9,011 nt of DNA from an uncultured Desulfovibrio sp. (GCA_945871415.1 CAMBWG010000071.1:1-9011); one strand, 5' to 3'; positions 1 to 7,635 are shown, counted from the stretch's first letter. A program made the numbers and translations. The notes: generated by a model not told the origin, from the sequence alone.

Positions 1-99
1 TGCATGCGCTTCCGGGGGACGGCAAGGGATGAAAAGCGAACAGGAACAAATGCCGCCCGTCTACCTGAATAAAGCGCGTTGGGGAAGGATGGGGGGAGT

Positions 100-156
100 T
101 TGAGGGGGGAAGGGAAACCCTTGCGCGCCAGCCAAGGGGTTCCCTTCCCCCCTCAA
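100..156 (-). terminator. Long palindrome 3' of typA with loop GCTGGCGCG
   Basis: Arms at 100-123 and 133-156 pair over 24 positions with one mismatch, enclosing a 9-base loop that reads GCTGGCGCG on the minus strand. The hairpin starts 12 bases after the typA stop codon, so it probably ends or protects the typA transcript. No T-run follows the stem, so it is not a textbook intrinsic terminator. A second palindrome with the same loop and very similar arms lies at 8959-9010, after the last gene of the window. The hairpin is seen directly; the terminator role is inferred. Confidence 0.65.
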
Positions 157-168
157 CCCCAAAAACCT

Positions 169-1998
169 CTACCCTTTCTTCTTGGCCCCGGCCATCTGGT
201 AGCGCTTCTGGGCCGAGAGCTCGACCTTGCGCAGACGGATGGAGAGGGGGGTGACTTCCACAAGTTCGTCCTCGCGGACGAAGTGGAGGGCGTGTTCAAG
301 GGTCATCTTCTTGACCGGGGTAAGGATGACGTTTTCATCCTTGCCGGCGGCGCGCAGGTTGGTCAGCTTCTTTTCCTTGGTGGCGTTCACGTCGATGTCG
401 TTGTCGCGGTTGTGTTCGCCCACGATCATGCCTTCATAGACGGGATCGCCGGGCTCGACGAAAAGAACGCCGCGCGGCTCAAGGTTGAACAGGGCGTAGG
501 CCACGGCATTACCGGGACGGTCGGCCACGATGGAGCCCGAATAGCGGGTGGGGAAGTCCCCGCGCCATTCCTCATAGCCTTCAAGATAGGAGTTCATGAT
601 GCCGGTACCCTTGGTGTCGGTCAGGAACTCGTCACGATAGCCGATGAGGCCGCGGGAAGGCACGGTGAACTCAAGACGCACGCGGCCGGTGCCGTTGTTG
701 ATGCAGTTGAGCATGCGGCCCTTGCGCTGATTGAGCTTGTCGGTCACGACGCCCATGAACACTTCGTCGCAGTCCACATAAAGATGCTCGATGGGCTCAA
801 GCGTCGTACCGTTTTCATCCTTCTTGAGAATGACTTCGGGACGGCCGACGGACAGCTCGAAACCTTCGCGGCGCATGGTTTCAATGAGAATGGCCATCTG
901 GAATTCGCCGCGCCCCTTGACCAGGAAGGCATCCTTGTCCGCGGTATCTTCCAGACGCACGGCCACATTGCGCAGACATTCCTTGACCAGACGGTCACGG
1001 ATGGCGCGGCTCTGCACGAGCTTGCCTTCGCGCCCGGCCAGAGGAGACGTATTGATGCCGAAGCGCATGGCCACGGTCGGCTCGTCCACGCGGATACGCG
1101 GCAGGGCGGCCGGGGCTTCCCGCGTGCAGATGGTGTCGCCGATGGTCACATCTTCGATACCGGCAAGCACGACGATGTCGCCGGGTTCGGCCTCTTCCAC
1201 TTCCGACAGCTGCAGGCCGTCATAGACCTGCAACTTGGTGGCGCGCAGGGGACGAGGCTCGCCGTCCTCGCCGATGCAGGCGAGAGCTTCCCTGGCATAG
1301 ACCTTGCCGTGCATGATGCGGCCCACGGCCAGACGACCGAGGTAGTCGGAGTAGTCGAGATCGGCCACCAGCATCTGGAAGGGCTGATCGGGATCATAGG
1401 AGGGGCCGGGGATTTTTTCGAGAATGGTCTCGAAAAGCGGTGTAAAGTCCCTGCGCTCGTCGTCAAGATTGCGCATGGCCACGCCCTCGCGCCCGATGGC
1501 GTAGAGCACGGGGAATTCCAGCTGCTCGTCGGTGGCGCCGAGGTCGATGAACAGATCGTAAATTTCGTTGAGCACTTCGTCGGGGCGGGCATCCTTGCGG
1601 TCAATCTTGTTGATGATGACCACCACGGGCAGACCGGCCTCAAGGGTCTTGCGCAGCACGAAACGGGTCTGGGGCAGGGGCCCTTCGGAAGAATCCACCA
1701 GCAGGATTGCGCCGCTGGCCATGGAAAGGGAGCGCTCCACTTCGCCGCCGAAGTCGGCGTGACCGGGAGTGTCGATAATATTGATTTTTACGCCCTTCCA
1801 GTTGACGGCGCAGTTCTTGGCCGCAATGGTGATGCCGCGTTCGCGTTCCAGATCCATGCTGTCCATGACGCGGTCATCCACCTGCTGGTCGTCGCGAAAG
1901 ACGCCCGCCTGCTTGAAAAGACCATCCACGAGAGTGGTTTTGCCGTGATCGACGTGGGCGATGATCGCCACGTTGCGAAGGTGATTATTCTGCTGCAT
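169..1998 (-). CDS. typA: Translational GTPase TypA/BipA
   Basis: This 609-residue protein is a ribosome-binding translational GTPase related to EF-G and LepA. The family acts in 50S subunit assembly and stress adaptation in the cytoplasm. The GTPase domain shows G1 AHVDHGKT (14-21), switch I ERGITI (53-58), G3 DTPGH (76-80) and G4 NKID (130-133). EF-G-like domain II (about 205-295), the later domains and the BipA C-terminal region (for example [12 protein letters not shown], 449-460) follow. Length is close to the usual ~607-615. I chose the ATG giving [15 protein letters not shown] because it matches the family N-terminus; the frame is open 59 codons further upstream, but that part is repeat DNA. 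A GAGAGG abuts the ATG and an AAGG lies 9 bases upstream. The G5 position reads YAIGREG rather than the commoner YASGR/YASAL. The gene follows the phosphorylase gene on the same strand after a 228-base gap with its own signals, so it is probably transcribed separately. Confidence 0.97.
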   Translation of the reverse strand: MQQNNHLRNVAIIAHVDHGKTTLVDGLFKQAGVFRDDQQVDDRVMDSMDLERERGITIAAKNCAVNWKGVKINIIDTPGHADFGGEVERSLSMASGAILLVDSSEGPLPQTRFVLRKTLEAGLPVVVIINKIDRKDARPDEVLNEIYDLFIDLGATDEQLEFPVLYAIGREGVAMRNLDDERRDFTPLFETILEKIPGPSYDPDQPFQMLVADLDYSDYLGRLAVGRIMHGKVYAREALACIGEDGEPRPLRATKLQVYDGLQLSEVEEAEPGDIVVLAGIEDVTIGDTICTREAPAALPRIRVDEPTVAMRFGINTSPLAGREGKLVQSRAIRDRLVKECLRNVAVRLEDTADKDAFLVKGRGEFQMAILIETMRREGFELSVGRPEVILKKDENGTTLEPIEHLYVDCDEVFMGVVTDKLNQRKGRMLNCINNGTGRVRLEFTVPSRGLIGYRDEFLTDTKGTGIMNSYLEGYEEWRGDFPTRYSGSIVADRPGNAVAYALFNLEPRGVLFVEPGDPVYEGMIVGEHNRDNDIDVNATKEKKLTNLRAAGKDENVILTPVKKMTLEHALHFVREDELVEVTPLSIRLRKVELSAQKRYQMAGAKKKG

Positions 1999-2121
1999 CC
2001 TCTCTGACCTTGTAAAAGACGTGTTGCCCGGAACTGCGGGACGGATTGCTGTTTTAGAGCGTTTCAACTTTGAAAAAGGTGAAGCGCGAGGCGGCGGACA
2101 GCACCCCCGGCCCGAAGCGAA

Positions 2122-2189
2122 CGGAAAAAACGCGCTTTTTCCGCAAAACGACAGACCGTATGGCTTGAAACGCAACGCGTTCCAAACTG
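2122..2189 (-). repeat. Dispersed intergenic repeat, copy A (5' of typA)
   Basis: Read on the minus strand, this 68-base segment begins CAGTTTGGAACGC and ends in TTTTTTCCG. It matches 7977-8054 (plus strand) at about 58 of 68 positions, apart from one 10-base insertion in the other copy. It contains two potential hairpins: TTTGGAACGC with GCGTTTCAA (one mismatch), and CGGAAAAA with TTTTTTCCG. Both copies point toward the gene that follows them, here typA, whose start is 123 bases away. A related palindrome, TTTCAACTTTGAAA (2062-2075) preceded by GCG, lies a little further along and may mark the far edge of the element. No coding capacity is evident. Confidence 0.75.
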
Positions 2190-2218
2190 AAAAAATATTC
2201 TGGAAGGCGGTAAGAATA
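2190..2218 (-). terminator. Candidate intrinsic terminator of the phosphorylase gene
   Basis: On the minus strand a 6-base stem TATTCT/AGAATA (2218-2213 with 2201-2196) encloses an 11-base loop and is followed at once by six T residues (2195-2190). It begins 8 bases after the stop codon of the phosphorylase gene. The stem is short and AT-rich, so termination may be inefficient. The adjoining repeat copy A begins immediately after the T-run. Confidence 0.45.
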
Positions 2219-2226
2219 GCCCTTTT

Positions 2227-3072
2227 TTACATGCTTGTCACCACCGCCGTCAGGAGGCGGGCCAGCGCGACCCCGCTTTTTTCGGCCGTGGCCACAATTT
2301 CCTCGATGGTGGCGGGAGCCATGCAGTCCGGCAGATTCTTGTTTGTCATGCACGAAATCCCCAGCACGCGCATACCGAGGTGACGGGCGGCGATGACTTC
2401 CAGCACCGTGCTCATGCCCACGGCATCGGCGCCCCATTGCCGGTACATGCGGGTTTCGGCGGGCGTTTCCAGCTGCGGCCCCGGCACGCCGATATAGACC
2501 CCGCGCTCCAGACGGATACCTTCCCTGCGGGCGCATTCAAGCGCCAGTGCGCGCAATTCGGCGTCAAAGGGGGCGCTCATGTCGGGGAAACGCGGCCCCG
2601 CGGCATCGTTGTTGGGGCCCGTCAGAGGGGAACGCCCCGTGGCGTTGATTTGATCGGTCATGCAGAGCAGGCCGCCCGCGTCGAACTGGGGATTGATGGC
2701 CCCCGAGGCATTGGTGATGATCAGACGGCGCACGCCCAGACCGGCCATGACGCGCACGCCCATGCACACTTCCGCCGGACTTGCGCCTTCATAGAGATGA
2801 CGGCGTCCTTCCTGAGCCAGCACAAGCCGCCGTCCGGGGCCCAGACGGCCGAGCGCAAAGCAGCCGGAATGACTCTGCACTGTGGAGGCCCGGAAGCCGG
2901 GCAGCTCCTCCCAGGGAACGCGCACGGCATCTTCCAGAGACGCGCCAAGGCCGGAAAGTCCCGTGCCGAGTATCAGCCCTATGGGTTCGTCCCCGCTTGC
3001 AAAACCGTGCTCCGCGTCGAAACGGGCCCGCAGCGCCGCAACGGCAAGCTGGACTTCTGGGAAATTTTGCAT
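2227..3072 (-). CDS. Purine nucleoside phosphorylase, trimeric (family 2) type
   Basis: This 281-residue cytoplasmic enzyme would split purine nucleosides with phosphate into free base and ribose-1-phosphate in purine salvage. Family landmarks in order are the phosphate-binding loop GTGLSG (36-41), EGRRHLYEG (88-96, matching the QGRxHxYEG signature), TNASGAI (120-126), ETPAETRM (202-209), GMSTVLE (219-225) and MTNKN (242-246). The asparagine at 244 matches the residue that in human and bacterial trimeric enzymes favours 6-oxopurines (inosine, guanosine), which argues against an MTA phosphorylase. Length fits the family (~270-290). ATG at 3072 is preferred over an in-frame TTG three bases upstream because the AGGAGG site then sits 7 bases away. 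It is transcribed divergently from the carboxylase operon, with typA downstream. No truncation is seen. PunA, PnpA and XapA are all names in use for this family; I do not choose between them. Confidence 0.93.
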   Translation of the reverse strand: MQNFPEVQLAVAALRARFDAEHGFASGDEPIGLILGTGLSGLGASLEDAVRVPWEELPGFRASTVQSHSGCFALGRLGPGRRLVLAQEGRRHLYEGASPAEVCMGVRVMAGLGVRRLIITNASGAINPQFDAGGLLCMTDQINATGRSPLTGPNNDAAGPRFPDMSAPFDAELRALALECARREGIRLERGVYIGVPGPQLETPAETRMYRQWGADAVGMSTVLEVIAARHLGMRVLGISCMTNKNLPDCMAPATIEEIVATAEKSGVALARLLTAVVTSM

Positions 3073-3079
3073 CAAAATG

Positions 3080-3085
3080 CCTCCT
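3080..3085 (-). promoter_or_regulatory. Strong ribosome binding site (AGGAGG) for the phosphorylase
   Basis: A perfect AGGAGG on the minus strand lies 7 bases before ATG 3072 and only 4 bases before the alternative TTG at 3075. The spacing decides the start in favour of the ATG. Confidence 0.85.
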
Positions 3086-3164
3086 GAAATACTCGCTTTC
3101 CTTCGCCCTCCGGCGTGCCTGTCGCGGCGGAGGCCTTTTGTCGTGGAGCAAATCTGCCCCGCGC

Positions 3165-3193
3165 ACTATAGCCCGGCGCGGCGCGGTTCACAA
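3165..3193 (-). promoter_or_regulatory. Sigma-70-type promoter for the phosphorylase gene
   Basis: The minus strand carries TTGTGA (3193-3188), a 17-base spacer and TATAGT (3170-3165), matching 4 and 5 of 6 consensus positions. Transcription would start near 3158 and leave a leader of about 85 bases. That leader contains an inverted repeat CCTCCG/CGGAGG (3107-3112 with 3128-3133), so it may fold, but I recognise no riboswitch. No equally convincing plus-strand promoter for the carboxylase operon is visible in this 162-base gap. Confidence 0.6.
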
Positions 3194-3234
3194 GCATCGG
3201 CCCGCAGTTCATCCGCGCCGTCGGCAGGAGACCT

Positions 3235-4680
3235 ATGAGCACATTGCAAGACCTGTACAAGCTGCCGCTGAACCAGCACAAAGTTCTGGTGGCAAACCGC
3301 GGCGAAATCGCCATTCGTATCATGCGGGCCTGCGCCAAGCTGGGCCTGCCCTTCTGCGCCATCTACACGGCGGAAGACGCCGCCTCCGGCCATGTGCGCC
3401 ATGCCCGCGAACACGGCGGCGACAAAAGCCTGTACCGCGTTTCGTCCTACCATGACGCCAACGAGCTCATGGCCGTGGCGGACGTGGCGGAATGCACGGC
3501 CGTGCATCCGGGCTACGGCTTCTTTGCCGAAGACTTCCGCTTTGCCCGCCGCGTGACCAAACGCGACCGGAAAATGATTTTCATAGGCCCCTCGTGGAAG
3601 ATCATCCGCGAGCTGGGCGACAAGATTAATACCAAGCGTCTGGCCCGCAGCCTCGGCGTGCCCACGGTGCCGGGTTCCGACCGTCCCATTTATGACGAAG
3701 TGGAAGCCGAGCGCATTGCGCGCAGCGTCTTTGAATTTCAGGAGCAGCAGGGCATCAAGCGCCCGCTGGTGCTGGTCAAGGCCTCGGCGGGCGGCGGCGG
3801 CATGGGTATCGAAGAAGTCTACGATATCGATATGTTCCGTTCTGTCTATCGCCGCATCCGCAACTATGCCCTGCGTCAGTTCAAGGATGAAGGCGTGCTC
3901 ATCGAGCAGCGCATTACCGACTTCAACCACCTTGAAGTGCAGATCGTGTCGGATCGTTCCGGGCAGCATCCGGTGCATTTCGGCACGCGCAACTGCTCCA
4001 TCCAGTCCACCGGTCTGCAAAAACGCATCGAAGTTGCGCCGGGCTTCGCGCCCCACAACATCAGCTACAGCTTCAATGCCGAAAAGGTGCTCGTGGACAT
4101 CGTCCACTATTCGCTGACCATGGCCCGCAAGGTCGGTTACGACAACGTGGGCACCTGGGAATGGATCGTCACCCGCAACGGCGAGCCCTTCCTCATGGAG
4201 GTGAACACCCGCATTCAAGTGGAAAACGGCGTTTCCGCCCGGATTTCCACGGTCAACAACGAAGGCGGCGTGGATCTCATTGCCGAACAGATCCGTACCG
4301 GTCTGGGGCAGCCGCTGGGCTACGGGCAGGAGGCCATCGCCTTTGACGGCGTGGGCATCGAATACCGCCTCATTGCCGAAGACCCGGACAATCGCTTCAC
4401 CCCGTGGGTCGGTCGCATCGAACGTTTCAGCTGGCAGGAACAGCCGTGGCTGACCATGCTGACCCATGTGCCGACCGACGAGCCCTACGAAATCCCGACG
4501 GAATTCGACCCCAACCTGGCGCTGGCCATCGTCTGGGGCAAGGATCTGGACGAGGCCCGGGCCCGCGGCCGGGAATTCCTCGACGGGCTGGTGCTTGAAG
4601 GGCATAACGCCGCAGGCGACAGCCTCAAATCCAACGTCAACTTCCTTCGCGCCAATACCGAGCGCATTCTGCGCTTCTAA
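3235..4680 (+). CDS. Biotin carboxylase subunit (AccC-like), divergent ATP-grasp enzyme
   Basis: This 481-residue protein would use ATP and bicarbonate to carboxylate biotin on the carrier encoded two genes downstream. The N-terminal domain has VLVANRGEIAIRI (17-29) and HPGYGFFAED (91-100, usually HPGYGFLSEN). The ATP-grasp part has GDK (128-130), the glycine-rich loop KASAGGGGMG (182-191), NHLEVQ (231-236), ME-NTRIQVE (321-330) and YRLIAEDP (377-384). Lysines 130 and 182, Glu309, Glu322, Asn324 and Arg326 line up with E. coli AccC K116, K159, E276, E288, N290 and R292. The bicarbonate/biotin loop is odd: CSIQSTGLQK (254-263) replaces CSIQRRHQK, being one residue longer and lacking the histidine. 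Also NTRIQVEN replaces NTRIQVEH. Length is slightly above AccC (~450). An AGGAG lies 4 bases before the ATG. The gene leads a tight three-gene operon, so a carboxylase role is well supported; the acyl substrate is not shown by the sequence. Confidence 0.9.
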   Translation: MSTLQDLYKLPLNQHKVLVANRGEIAIRIMRACAKLGLPFCAIYTAEDAASGHVRHAREHGGDKSLYRVSSYHDANELMAVADVAECTAVHPGYGFFAEDFRFARRVTKRDRKMIFIGPSWKIIRELGDKINTKRLARSLGVPTVPGSDRPIYDEVEAERIARSVFEFQEQQGIKRPLVLVKASAGGGGMGIEEVYDIDMFRSVYRRIRNYALRQFKDEGVLIEQRITDFNHLEVQIVSDRSGQHPVHFGTRNCSIQSTGLQKRIEVAPGFAPHNISYSFNAEKVLVDIVHYSLTMARKVGYDNVGTWEWIVTRNGEPFLMEVNTRIQVENGVSARISTVNNEGGVDLIAEQIRTGLGQPLGYGQEAIAFDGVGIEYRLIAEDPDNRFTPWVGRIERFSWQEQPWLTMLTHVPTDEPYEIPTEFDPNLALAIVWGKDLDEARARGREFLDGLVLEGHNAAGDSLKSNVNFLRANTERILRF

Positions 4681-4706
4681 CGGGCCTGACCGGGATATAC
4701 GAACCT

Positions 4707-6950
4707 ATGGACAACAATATTGAAAAACGCCTGCAAAGCCTGAAAGACCGCCTTTCCTATGCCCGGGACATTTTCGCGGGCAAGCATGACGACAGCCTGT
4801 CCATGCTGGAGGAAAAGCTCGCCGAATTCAACGCGCGCGCCAGCATGGGTGAGATTCAGGACCCCTATACCGACATCGTCACGCTGGAAGATCTGTTTTC
4901 CTATGTGGAAAGCCGCCTTGAAGGCCTGATCACGCCCATGGACAAGGTGCGCATCGTGCGCCACCCCCAGCGTATCTGCCTGCGCGACATTCTGGAAAAC
5001 GTCTACGACAACTTTACCGAAGTGGGCGGACAGGACGAGCACAGCCTCGATCCGAGCATGCTCATCGCCCGTGCCGTCATCACGCGCCGCCACGGCAAAA
5101 AAAGCCATACCCAGTCCGTCATGATCATCGGGCAGGAAAAGGGGCACGGCGCGGAATTCCGCAACGGCGGTTCCGTCAAGCCCTGGGGCAATGCCAAGGC
5201 TCAGCAGTATATGCGCGTGGCCGAAACCGAAGGCATTCCCATTCACGCCTACATCTTCACCCCCGGTTCCTACCCGGTGGAAGACTACCCCGGCGCAGCC
5301 CAGCAGATCGCCCGTAACATCTACTGCATGGCCGGTCTGCGCGTCCCCGTCATTGCCGTTATCTCCGAAGGCGGCTCCGGCGGCGCGGAAGCCATCGGCC
5401 TTGCGGACAAGCGCCTTATGCTGTCGCACGGCTATTATTCGGTCATCTCGCCCGAAGGCGCCGCCGCCATCGAAGGCCATCTCAAGGCCGGAGAACGCGC
5501 CACCCCGGATCTCATCGAGCACTGCGCCGAACATTTGCACATCACCGCGCAGGACAATCTGCGTTTCGGCTATATCGACCGAATCATTCAGGAACCGCCC
5601 CTCGGCGCGCGCCCCAATCACTTTGAATTCTTCCGTCAGCTGCGACAGGAAGTGATCCTCGCCTCCGACGAGGTCGTCATTCAGAGCCGCGGCCTGCCCG
5701 GTTTCCGCAAGCTGGCTCTGTCCCGCTTGCGCCGCCCCGACATCAATCTGGACGAAACCTATCTGCGCTGGGGCCTTTCCAGCAGCAACAAGGATCGTCT
5801 TGTGGAGCGTCGCCAGCAGAAATACCTGCACTTTGCCCGCGAGGCCGCGCTCGACAAGCGCCCCTTCCTGACAAAGAATGCCGCGGCCCTGCGCGACTGG
5901 CTGAGCAAGCCCTGGGTACATCTCAAGTACGATTTCTACCGCAAGCATCAGCGCCGCATCAAGAGCATGGTCGAGGAAGTGGGCAGCGAAATTGATTTGA
6001 TCAAGTCCCGCCTGTTCAGCCCGTGGCGCAAAATTGCCCGTCTGCCCGCCAAGAAGACGCAGGCCGCGGAACTGACCTCGCTTTCCAACTGGGTGGACGA
6101 TCAGCGCCGCAGCAAGTGGAACTACCTTTCGCCGCGCTACAAGATTGACCGGACCCTGACCTGCCCCAACAGCGCCACCTACGGCTGCCTTGATCTCTGG
6201 GGCCCGGATCTGTTTGCGGAATTTGCGGGCGTGTGCAGCCATTGCGGCTACCATTTCCCCATGGAGCCGGAATGGTACGTCAAGAACGTCTTTGACGTGG
6301 ACTCCGTCTTTGAGTTCAACGCCGAAATCGAAGCCGGCAACCCGCTGGAATTCCCCGGTTTCGACGAGCGCATAGCGCAGGCCAAGGCCAAGACCGGCGT
6401 CAAGAGCGGCTGCATGACCTTCGAGGCCCGCATCGACGGCATCAAGATGGTGGTGGCCATGCTCATGGGCACCTTCCGCGGCGGCTCCGTGGGCGCGGCC
6501 GAAGGCTACAAATTCGTCGAAGCCGCCGAACGCGCCGCCAAAAAGCGCTATCCCTTCCTGGCCTATGTGCACGGCACGGCGGGCATACGCATTCAGGAAG
6601 GCACGCACGGCGTTATCCAGATGCCCCGCTGCACCGTTGCCGTGCGCCGCTACATTCAGGCCGGCGGTCTGTACATGGTGCTTTACGACACCAACTCTTT
6701 TGCCGGTCCCGTGGCGAGCTTCCTCGGCTGCTCGCCCTATCAGTTTGCGGTGCGCTCTTCCAACATCGGCTTTGCCGGTCCCGGCGTCATCAAGGAAACC
6801 ACCGGCATGGATATCCCGCCCAAGTATCACCGCTCCTATCGGGCGCTGTCGCGCGGGCATATTCAGGCCATCTGGGATCGTCGTCAGATCCGCGCCAATC
6901 TCAAGCAGGCCCTGCTGACCATCGGCGGCCGCAACCTCTATTACCGCTAA
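4707..6950 (+). CDS. Fused acyl-CoA carboxyltransferase, AccA-like half then AccD-like half
   Basis: This 747-residue protein should move the carboxyl group from carboxybiotin to an acyl-CoA, most simply acetyl-CoA to malonyl-CoA. The first part resembles the alpha subunit: a helical N-terminus, VRHPQR (94-99), VMIIGQEKG (138-146), TPGSYP (185-190), EGGSGGAEAIG (221-231) and YSVISPEG (244-251). Residues about 300-480 form a long basic, helix-rich linker without a domain I recognise. The second part resembles the beta subunit: a zinc-ribbon-like cysteine set (486, 494, 510, 513), GGSVGAAEG (592-600), GIRIQEG (626-632) and IGFAGPGVIKETTG (687-700). Order is alpha then beta, the reverse of the single-chain carboxyltransferases of PccB or eukaryotic acetyl-CoA carboxylase type. 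The zinc site is C-x7-C-x15-C-x2-C rather than paired CxxC. The gene starts 26 bases after the biotin carboxylase stop; its only Shine-Dalgarno-like motif (GGGA, 11 bases upstream) is weak. The carrier gene follows 12 bases later. Confidence 0.9.
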   Translation: MDNNIEKRLQSLKDRLSYARDIFAGKHDDSLSMLEEKLAEFNARASMGEIQDPYTDIVTLEDLFSYVESRLEGLITPMDKVRIVRHPQRICLRDILENVYDNFTEVGGQDEHSLDPSMLIARAVITRRHGKKSHTQSVMIIGQEKGHGAEFRNGGSVKPWGNAKAQQYMRVAETEGIPIHAYIFTPGSYPVEDYPGAAQQIARNIYCMAGLRVPVIAVISEGGSGGAEAIGLADKRLMLSHGYYSVISPEGAAAIEGHLKAGERATPDLIEHCAEHLHITAQDNLRFGYIDRIIQEPPLGARPNHFEFFRQLRQEVILASDEVVIQSRGLPGFRKLALSRLRRPDINLDETYLRWGLSSSNKDRLVERRQQKYLHFAREAALDKRPFLTKNAAALRDWLSKPWVHLKYDFYRKHQRRIKSMVEEVGSEIDLIKSRLFSPWRKIARLPAKKTQAAELTSLSNWVDDQRRSKWNYLSPRYKIDRTLTCPNSATYGCLDLWGPDLFAEFAGVCSHCGYHFPMEPEWYVKNVFDVDSVFEFNAEIEAGNPLEFPGFDERIAQAKAKTGVKSGCMTFEARIDGIKMVVAMLMGTFRGGSVGAAEGYKFVEAAERAAKKRYPFLAYVHGTAGIRIQEGTHGVIQMPRCTVAVRRYIQAGGLYMVLYDTNSFAGPVASFLGCSPYQFAVRSSNIGFAGPGVIKETTGMDIPPKYHRSYRALSRGHIQAIWDRRQIRANLKQALLTIGGRNLYYR

Positions 6951-6962
6951 GGAAGGCCGCCC

Positions 6963-7613
6963 ATGATCGACATCTCGAAACTGCTGGACGAAATCAAGGC
7001 GTCCCCCTATCGTGAAATAGTCATCTCCACGCCTCACACCGGCGTGGTCACCTTTGCCGATCTCAAGGTCGGCGACACCGTCATGGGGCCGCAGGGGCAG
7101 TGGAAGGAAAAGCCCGGCACCAAGCTTGCCACGCTGGAGCGCGAGCGTAATCCCAAGCCCATTCCCGCTCCGGAAAAAGGCGAGATCTGCCTTATTCACA
7201 GCGAGCTTGAAGGCCGGTTCGTGGAAGCCGGAACGCCGCTCATGATCCTGCGCCACATGCTGACCCGCGCCGAAGTGGAGCACGCCATTCTTAAGAAGGC
7301 GCTGCACCTCTTCTGCGCTCCCGAACGTGCAAAATACTACTTCATCCCCGAGGTGGAGAAAAAGATCCGCGCTTCCGACGCCCATTCCGTGCAGGTACGC
7401 GACGGCATGGAACTGCTCATCATGTCCCGCATGAAGCGCGAAGTGCCCCTCAACTATTCGGGGCCCGACGGCGTCATTTACGCCATCTACTTCACCATCA
7501 ACGAAAACATGGACGCGGGCGCGCCTCTGCTCGGCGTCTGCCCGCAGGATCAGCTCCCCGCCATCCAGGACGTCATCATGCGCGTCCAGACGGAATGGAC
7601 GGAAAGGGGTTAA
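6963..7613 (+). CDS. Biotin/lipoyl-type carrier protein of the carboxylase, atypical attachment motif
   Basis: This 216-residue protein is most likely the biotin carboxyl carrier of the complex. Its C-terminal part (about 143-193) has the biotinyl/lipoyl barrel pattern: VRDGMELLIM, then SRMKRE where EAMKMM is normal, then SGPDGVIYAIYFTINENMDAG, and a final PLLGV strand. Lys158 sits at the expected hairpin turn after a methionine, but the flanking Ala and Met are both replaced by Arg. The N-terminal half (about 17-97) also looks barrel-like, with TPHTGVVTFADLKVGDTV and GRFVEAGTPLMIL, so the protein may hold two related domains joined by a charged helix (about 100-135). It lacks the Pro/Ala-rich linker typical of AccB. 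A strong AAGGAAGG overlaps the end of the preceding gene and lies 6 bases before the ATG, implying coupled translation. Assignment rests on operon position plus the fold-like pattern; actual biotinylation is unproven. Confidence 0.78.
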   Translation: MIDISKLLDEIKASPYREIVISTPHTGVVTFADLKVGDTVMGPQGQWKEKPGTKLATLERERNPKPIPAPEKGEICLIHSELEGRFVEAGTPLMILRHMLTRAEVEHAILKKALHLFCAPERAKYYFIPEVEKKIRASDAHSVQVRDGMELLIMSRMKREVPLNYSGPDGVIYAIYFTINENMDAGAPLLGVCPQDQLPAIQDVIMRVQTEWTERG

Positions 7614-7635
7614 CGGCAGACATACGCCCTTTCGG

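Noticed and set aside
79..2007. A 642-codon plus-strand open frame opposite typA
   Set aside because: It is in phase-antisense to a gene with intact GTPase motifs, and its composition is that of an antisense shadow. It also runs straight through the palindrome at 100-156.
1996..2175. A 59-residue N-terminal extension of TypA
   Set aside because: The extra stretch translates repeat copy A and the typA leader, has Cys/Pro-rich unlike-family sequence, and family members begin near the HVDHGKT motif as the ATG at 1998 gives.
2021..2383. A 120-residue plus-strand frame over the typA leader and the end of the phosphorylase gene
   Set aside because: Part of its translation (NDRPYGLKR) only reflects repeat copy A, and the rest is antisense to the phosphorylase gene.
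3073..3075. TTG as start codon of the phosphorylase
   Set aside because: The AGGAGG spacing of 4 bases is less favourable than the 7 bases to the following ATG.
3166..4605. A 479-codon minus-strand open frame opposite the biotin carboxylase gene
   Set aside because: It is a phase-antisense shadow with His-rich composition and no family motif.
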